DNA of 8,136 bases from Parachlamydiaceae bacterium (GTDB taxonomy: Bacteria; Chlamydiota; Chlamydiia; Chlamydiales; Parachlamydiaceae). A program made the translations under genes and the position numbers. The notes under the pieces were generated by a model. That model was not told the origin of the DNA. It ran no database searches and worked only from the letters and a program-made list of their open reading frames with translations. Of the stretch, positions 5,963-8,136 are shown piece by piece. The stretch is taken from the NCBI GenBank assembly GCA_013817115.1, contig JACDDG010000095.1, forward strand, positions 1 through 8,136. The letters run 5' to 3'. How positions within the stretch are numbered: position 1 is the stretch's first letter; each line of letters starts with the position of its first letter.

Positions 5963-6228
5963 TTTTTTTTCAGCCAATCTCTCTCCATTGTAACCTCACC
6001 GATGACTCGATGCAAATCGTCAATTTTCTTGGTAGAGTCTGGGTTTTTCTTTTGTTTGGAAAAAACAGTACTGATTTCGCTAAGAAGTGTTGCCTTCCAC
6101 TGTGAAATTTGTGACGGGTGTAGATTATACTGTGACCCCAACTCATTTAAAGTTTTTAAGTCTTTTGCCGCTTCTAGGGCAACCTTAGCTTTAAATTCTG
6201 CAGAATGTCTTTTTCGCTGACTGGACAT
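5941..6228 (-). CDS. IS3-family transposase OrfA (DNA-binding subunit)
   Basis: A 95-residue protein of the Transposase_8 type. It starts KRHSAEFKAKVALEA, the family's usual helix-turn-helix entry, continues with LNELGSQYNLHPSQISQWK as the recognition part, and ends with a short leucine-zipper-like segment around VIGEVTMERDWLKK. The start at 6228 has AGGAG 6 bases upstream (6235-6239). Such a subunit binds the element's ends but does not cut DNA. The frame runs into a run of eight A (T8 at 5963-5970 on the + strand), after which the reading continues as OrfB only if one A is lost. This could be a decay mutation or a slippage site producing the fused transposase. As no catalytic part remains, it cannot transpose by itself, though it could act as an inhibitor. 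Confidence 0.85.
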   Translation of the reverse strand: MSSQRKRHSAEFKAKVALEAAKDLKTLNELGSQYNLHPSQISQWKATLLSEISTVFSKQKKNPDSTKKIDDLHRVIGEVTMERDWLKKNFISKPC

Positions 6229-6752
6229 TGTTAACTCCTATTTGATCGTTTAGATTTAGGAATAACAATTTTTACTTAATTTTGCCTTATTTTCTGTCCA
6301 GTTTTCGCCAACCACTTCACTATCTAGATCTTTAGCACCGTGTAATTTATTTAATGAAAACGATGGAATTACTCTTTTTGAAGGAACAAAGCATCTCAAT
6401 CGAAATGAATTGATAGGCGCGGTTCTTAATCGCAACCCGAGTATCGAATCTGCTAGACGGCGTGTCAAGCAGCCGTTTATCGTTATCCTCTATCGCACTT
6501 GATATTCCTATGATGTCTTATGCCTTTGCTCCTGGCAGCATAGGCAATAAACATTTAACGACCAACCCTTGCGTTTTGGCCAGAACTTAGTCGAAAATTC
6601 AATTTCCAGGCAAACGTGCTCTGCAAGGACTGGTAACCCTTGCGGATGCTCAAAAGATGCAAGGTGATTTTGAGTTAGTAAAGCTAGAATTAGCGCTAAC
6701 ATCTTCAACGTTTTTTGATGATTATTATCTCATTGAAAGAATCGCTGCCCCG

Positions 6753-6853
6753 ATGATTGGCCATTGGCCACATCTTTTTTAATAGTGTTATTTGTTTATC
6801 CCCCAATATTTTTAATTTGGAAACAATTAGAGTTGAAAAAAGTAGACTTAAGC
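6753..6853 (+). pseudogene. remnant of a small membrane protein, frameshifted
   Basis: After the last outer-membrane-factor-like residues the frame gives MIGHWPHLF and stops at 6780-6782. One base off, across the T6 tract 6775-6780, it continues LIVLFVYPPIFLIWKQLEL and then KKVDLS, up to the edge of the second palindrome. Joined, this is a short protein with one strong membrane helix followed by basic residues, as seen among small proteins of metal-resistance clusters. There is no clear ribosome-binding site. It could also be the product of a deletion fusing the outer-membrane factor to a downstream gene. Family unknown. Confidence 0.4.
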
Positions 6854-7016
6854 TATAGTGCTTTTCATATGACTTCATACGTAAAAACTGCGCGAACGCT
6901 CCCGCGTTTAAACGATCGAAAGTGAATCCATATTATAATATTGGGTCGCTTTCGATCGTTCAACCGCAGGGCTTTGTCGCAGTTTTTACGTACGAAGCCA
7001 TATGAAAAGCACTATA
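6854..7016. mobile_element. 163-bp full-length palindromic element (copy B), MITE-like
   Basis: The outer arms 6854-6892 and 6978-7016 match at 37 of 39 positions in reverse complement. A weaker paired zone follows inward, then a perfect 12-bp stem, AACGATCGAAAG (6911-6922) with 6949-6960, around an AT-rich centre. The ends, TATAGTGCTTTTCATATGAC, are nearly the same as those of the element at 5407-5571, but the inner sequence is different. The TA at each outer edge fits a TA target duplication. No gene is inside. The element sits between a broken membrane-protein remnant and the intact small gene at 7044. Confidence 0.8.
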
Positions 7017-7018
7017 AT
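7013..7018 (+). promoter_or_regulatory. possible -10 box TATAAT at the element's right end
   Basis: TATAAT is formed by the last four bases of the palindrome (TATA) plus two flanking bases. It lies 25 bases before the ATG at 7044 and would start transcription just ahead of the ribosome-binding site. A matching -35 hexamer at 16-18 bases is not evident, so this is a weak candidate. Confidence 0.3.
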
Positions 7019-7031
7019 GAAAAAATTTTAC

Positions 7032-7037
7032 AAAGGA
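7032..7037 (+). promoter_or_regulatory. ribosome-binding site AAAGGA that decides the start at 7044
   Basis: AAAGGA stands 6 bases before the ATG at 7044. The in-frame ATGs further upstream (7002, 7017) lie in or at the edge of the palindromic element and have no such site. Confidence 0.6.
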
Positions 7038-7043
7038 TTATCT

Positions 7044-7205
7044 ATGAACGAACAAATGGGCATGATGATATGCATGGTCGTTACAATGTTATTTGTTATC
7101 GTAATCGGCATTGCGATAATCATCCAAACATTTTTACAGTCAAAAATGTTAAAGGAGATTCGCCGATTAAACGCAAGTGAGAATGATAAACGATTGAATA
7201 GCTAA
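7044..7205 (+). CDS. small Met-rich single-helix membrane protein
   Basis: A 53-residue protein, MNEQMGMMICMVV at the start, one long hydrophobic helix (about residues 7-28), then a basic and polar tail with LKEIRRLNASE. Five Met and one Cys occur within the first 14 residues, at the edge of the membrane segment. Small proteins with a Met-rich front and one helix often accompany copper and silver efflux genes, so it may be a leftover of the lost efflux set or a small subunit of the intact one. I do not recognise a named family. The gene is supported by a good ribosome-binding site and by composition, and its stop overlaps the end of the convergent - strand frame by 4 bases. Confidence 0.6.
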   Translation: MNEQMGMMICMVVTMLFVIVIGIAIIIQTFLQSKMLKEIRRLNASENDKRLNS

Positions 7206-7522
7206 TGAACTGGAGTTTGGAACAAAATGCCTTCAGAGGTGAGCCCCCTTTTACCTGGCGCTTCGCTCCAGCCAGAGGATAAAGAAGTCCTGCCGTAATG
7301 TGCCGAGCCTTGAGCAGAATAATAGGGCAAATAATCTGATGTAAGAGGATCTTTCGGAGGGCCTCCTTTAACATTATTTGCCTTTTTTTTCTTTTTTCTT
7401 TCCTTAGCAATATTTTCAACAGTATTTTCACTTACTGCATTAGTTATTTCTTGAACTGCAACCGCGGTGTCAACGCTCATGCCGAGAACCAAAATGGTTT
7501 CAACAGTTAGCGCAGAGCCCAC
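7202..7522 (-). CDS. uncharacterised fragment, possibly an orphan C-terminal tip of a polymorphic-toxin protein
   Basis: A 106-residue frame from GTG at 7522 with no ribosome-binding site; the frame stays open upstream only to the TAG at 7555-7553. It opens with a hydrophobic segment (ALTVETILVLGM, then AVAVQEI), has a lysine-rich stretch (KERKKKKKANN), and continues with GGPPKDPLTSDYLPYY and SAQGSAHYGRTSLSSGW to the end. The arrangement, a hydrophobic helix, a charged linker and a short variable end without its own start signals, resembles the region after the core of Rhs/YD-repeat proteins. The expected D-P-x-G junction is not present, so this is a suggestion only. It directly follows the frameshifted gene at 7553-8007 in the same direction. 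It may not be expressed at all. Confidence 0.35.
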   Translation of the reverse strand: MGSALTVETILVLGMSVDTAVAVQEITNAVSENTVENIAKERKKKKKANNVKGGPPKDPLTSDYLPYYSAQGSAHYGRTSLSSGWSEAPGKRGLTSEGILFQTPVH

Positions 7523-7552
7523 AGCTACGGAAAAAAAGTAAACTAAATACTG

Positions 7553-8007
7553 CTATTTATCCATGAATTCAAATTTTTTATTGTACGTAACATTTCCAAT
7601 TGGGGTGTACAAAATAAAAAAATCATCATCATCTTCATAAAAATCATCATTTCCTTTTAAAATCATCTTAATCTTTCTTGAATATTTGATTTCAATTGTA
7701 TCAAGATCTGTTTTTACAATAGAAATCATTTTTTGATCTTTAAAGAGTTCAAACCTGAAATGATTTGTTCTTCTGAGTTCTCACTTTGCAATATAATCTT
7801 ACCACTGTTTACTACTATCCAATCACAAAGATATACCCAGAGATGAATTGAGCCGGTAAAGCATTCTGACCCGTTTTTTTTCTTGTAGGTAACTTTTTCT
7901 CCCATGTCAAAAGTAATAAAACTTCCGTTACCTTTTTTAACCTTCCAAATTGGAAACATTAACGCATAGCGTATTAGTAAACTTTCGATGAACCTCGTTG
8001 GGTTCAT
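7553..8007 (-). pseudogene. frameshifted hypothetical gene, possibly immunity-type
   Basis: The first part, from ATG 8007, reads MNPTRFIESLL, FPIWKVKKGNGSFITFDMG and GSIHLWVYLCDWIV, and runs out of frame to a TGA at 7728-7726. The adjacent frame then continues FELFKDQKMISIVKTDLDTI, KIKMILKGNDDFYEDDDD and LYTPIGNVTYNKKFEFMDK to TAG at 7555-7553. The switch must lie between 7726 and 7783, because the second frame has a stop at 7783-7781. Joined, it is about 150 residues. The GxGSF-[IL]-T-[FM]-x-x-G and HLW-[IV]-Y-x-C-x-W patterns are, from memory, those of a widespread family of single-domain hypothetical proteins; no function is known to me. Next to a possible toxin tip, an immunity role is imaginable but unproven. 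No good ribosome-binding site precedes 8007. A sequencing error would make it an intact gene. Confidence 0.6.
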
Positions 8008-8136
8008 ATAAATTATGAAAAATGAAAACAGTGCAATTTGAAAATCAAAGTTAAAATAGATCTGATTAGGAATTAAAGTAAAAGTGAGCTATCAAGATTA
8101 TTCAGGTGGATCCGGAGCCGCTATTGAGCTTTCGAC
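8008..8136. other. right edge: possible gene end (-) or gene start (+), undecided
   Basis: On the - strand, the edge reads VESSIAAPDPPE and stops at 8100-8098, which could be the last residues of a gene cut by the window. On the + strand, an open frame follows TGA 8062-8064 and reads VSYQDYSGGSGAAIELS from GTG 8084 to the edge, with AGGA about 12 bases upstream. Both are protein-like and they exclude each other. The rest is AT-rich spacer. Confidence 0.3.

Larger units (their letters stand above)
5701..6319 (-). mobile_element. 619-bp IS3-family derivative with both ends and a 3-bp target duplication
   Basis: The terminal inverted repeats 5701-5728 and 6292-6319 match at 24 of 28 positions, begin with the TG expected of IS3-family ends and share GTGGTTGGCG and CTGGACAGAA. 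The flanks are CTA at 5698-5700 and CTA at 6320-6322, a 3-bp target duplication typical of this family. The element is about half the usual 1.2-1.5 kb: it keeps the first transposase frame and the beginning of the second, but the DDE catalytic part is deleted. It is therefore non-autonomous and could move only with help from a full copy. It is inserted in the decayed outer-membrane-factor gene, in the opposite orientation. Confidence 0.88.
5591..6782 (+). pseudogene. decayed CusC/TolC-type outer membrane lipoprotein gene, split by an IS
   Basis: Removing the insertion (5701-6319 plus one CTA) restores a reading frame for the N-terminal third of an outer-membrane factor different from the intact one. 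GTG 5591 opens MKNFYRFTFNVYC; the frame slips near 5636 and resumes at 5641 as SGCCVSN, a lipobox. It reads through SAEL, across the insertion to SRSLAPCNL, then ELIGAVLNRNPSIESARRRV (6401-6466). A frame change gives AAVYRYP (6469-6489), another ALDIPMMSYAFAPGSIG (6495-6545). After TAG at 6588-6590 the same frame continues IQFPGKRALQGLVTLADAQ and FELVKLELALTSS, then FFDDYYLIERI. These are known landmarks of the N-terminal repeat of metal-efflux outer-membrane factors (the RYP, LDxPMxSYxFAPGSIG and FPGKRAL motifs). Everything after about residue 190 of the usual 400-450 is absent. It is clearly non-functional, and suggests loss of a Cus-like efflux operon. Confidence 0.8.

Noticed and set aside
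5860..6220. Two + strand frames of 81 and 87 codons
   Set aside because: They are antisense shadows of the transposase OrfA and OrfB fragment, which have recognisable family motifs.
6941..7180. + strand 79-codon frame crossing the second palindrome
   Set aside because: It starts inside the palindrome without a ribosome-binding site and overlaps the better supported gene at 7044 in another frame.
7120..7431. - strand 103-codon frame overlapping 7202-7522
   Set aside because: It runs antisense through the gene at 7044-7205 and its lysine-rich part is a frame-shifted reading of the same A-rich stretch; no start signal.

Overview
The window is AT-rich bacterial DNA with good Shine-Dalgarno sites, one compact operon of intact genes, and a large share of repeats and broken genes. 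The centre is a copper-tolerance locus on the + strand. The mix of an envelope copper-handling set, an IS3-family remnant, palindromic mini-elements and decayed genes is what I would expect in an accessory region of an AT-rich Gram-negative, such as an amoeba-associated environmental chlamydia or a Legionellales member. I cannot decide the taxon from this window. That it is Gram-negative is clear from two outer-membrane-factor lipoprotein genes, one intact and one decayed.

Layout. Positions 1-545 have no convincing gene and hold several inverted repeats (1-116, 114-143, 164-181, 268-364). Positions 546-1029 carry a decayed gene of unknown function, readable only by joining frames and passing two stops. 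Positions 1056-5324 hold the intact cluster. It encodes a TolC-type outer-membrane lipoprotein (1056-2474), a Met/His-rich two-domain multicopper oxidase (2471-4291, start overlapping the previous stop), a four-helix DUF2231-like membrane protein (4293-4877) and a small exported Met-rich protein (4962-5324). A hairpin at 5342-5364 probably ends the unit.

Positions 5407-7016 are a decay zone. A second, CusC-like outer-membrane-factor gene (5591-6782) is recognisable but broken by frameshifts, a stop, a 3' truncation and a 619-bp IS3-family derivative (5701-6319) flanked by the 3-bp duplication CTA. Two ~164-bp full-length palindromes (5407-5571 and 6854-7016) share their termini but not their cores. 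A 53-residue membrane protein (7044-7205) follows the second palindrome. On the - strand at the right end lie a frameshifted gene resembling a widespread uncharacterised family (7553-8007) and a downstream fragment (7202-7522) that may be an orphan C-terminal tip of a polymorphic-toxin-like protein.

Working model (inference). The oxidase would oxidise Cu(I) in the periplasm, its Met-rich ends and the small Met-rich protein would bind Cu(I), the membrane protein would sit beside them in the inner membrane, and the TolC-like lipoprotein would provide the outer-membrane conduit. No RND pump, periplasmic adaptor, copper ATPase or copper regulator is present in the window. The decayed second factor suggests that a CusCBA-like efflux set once lay downstream and has been lost.
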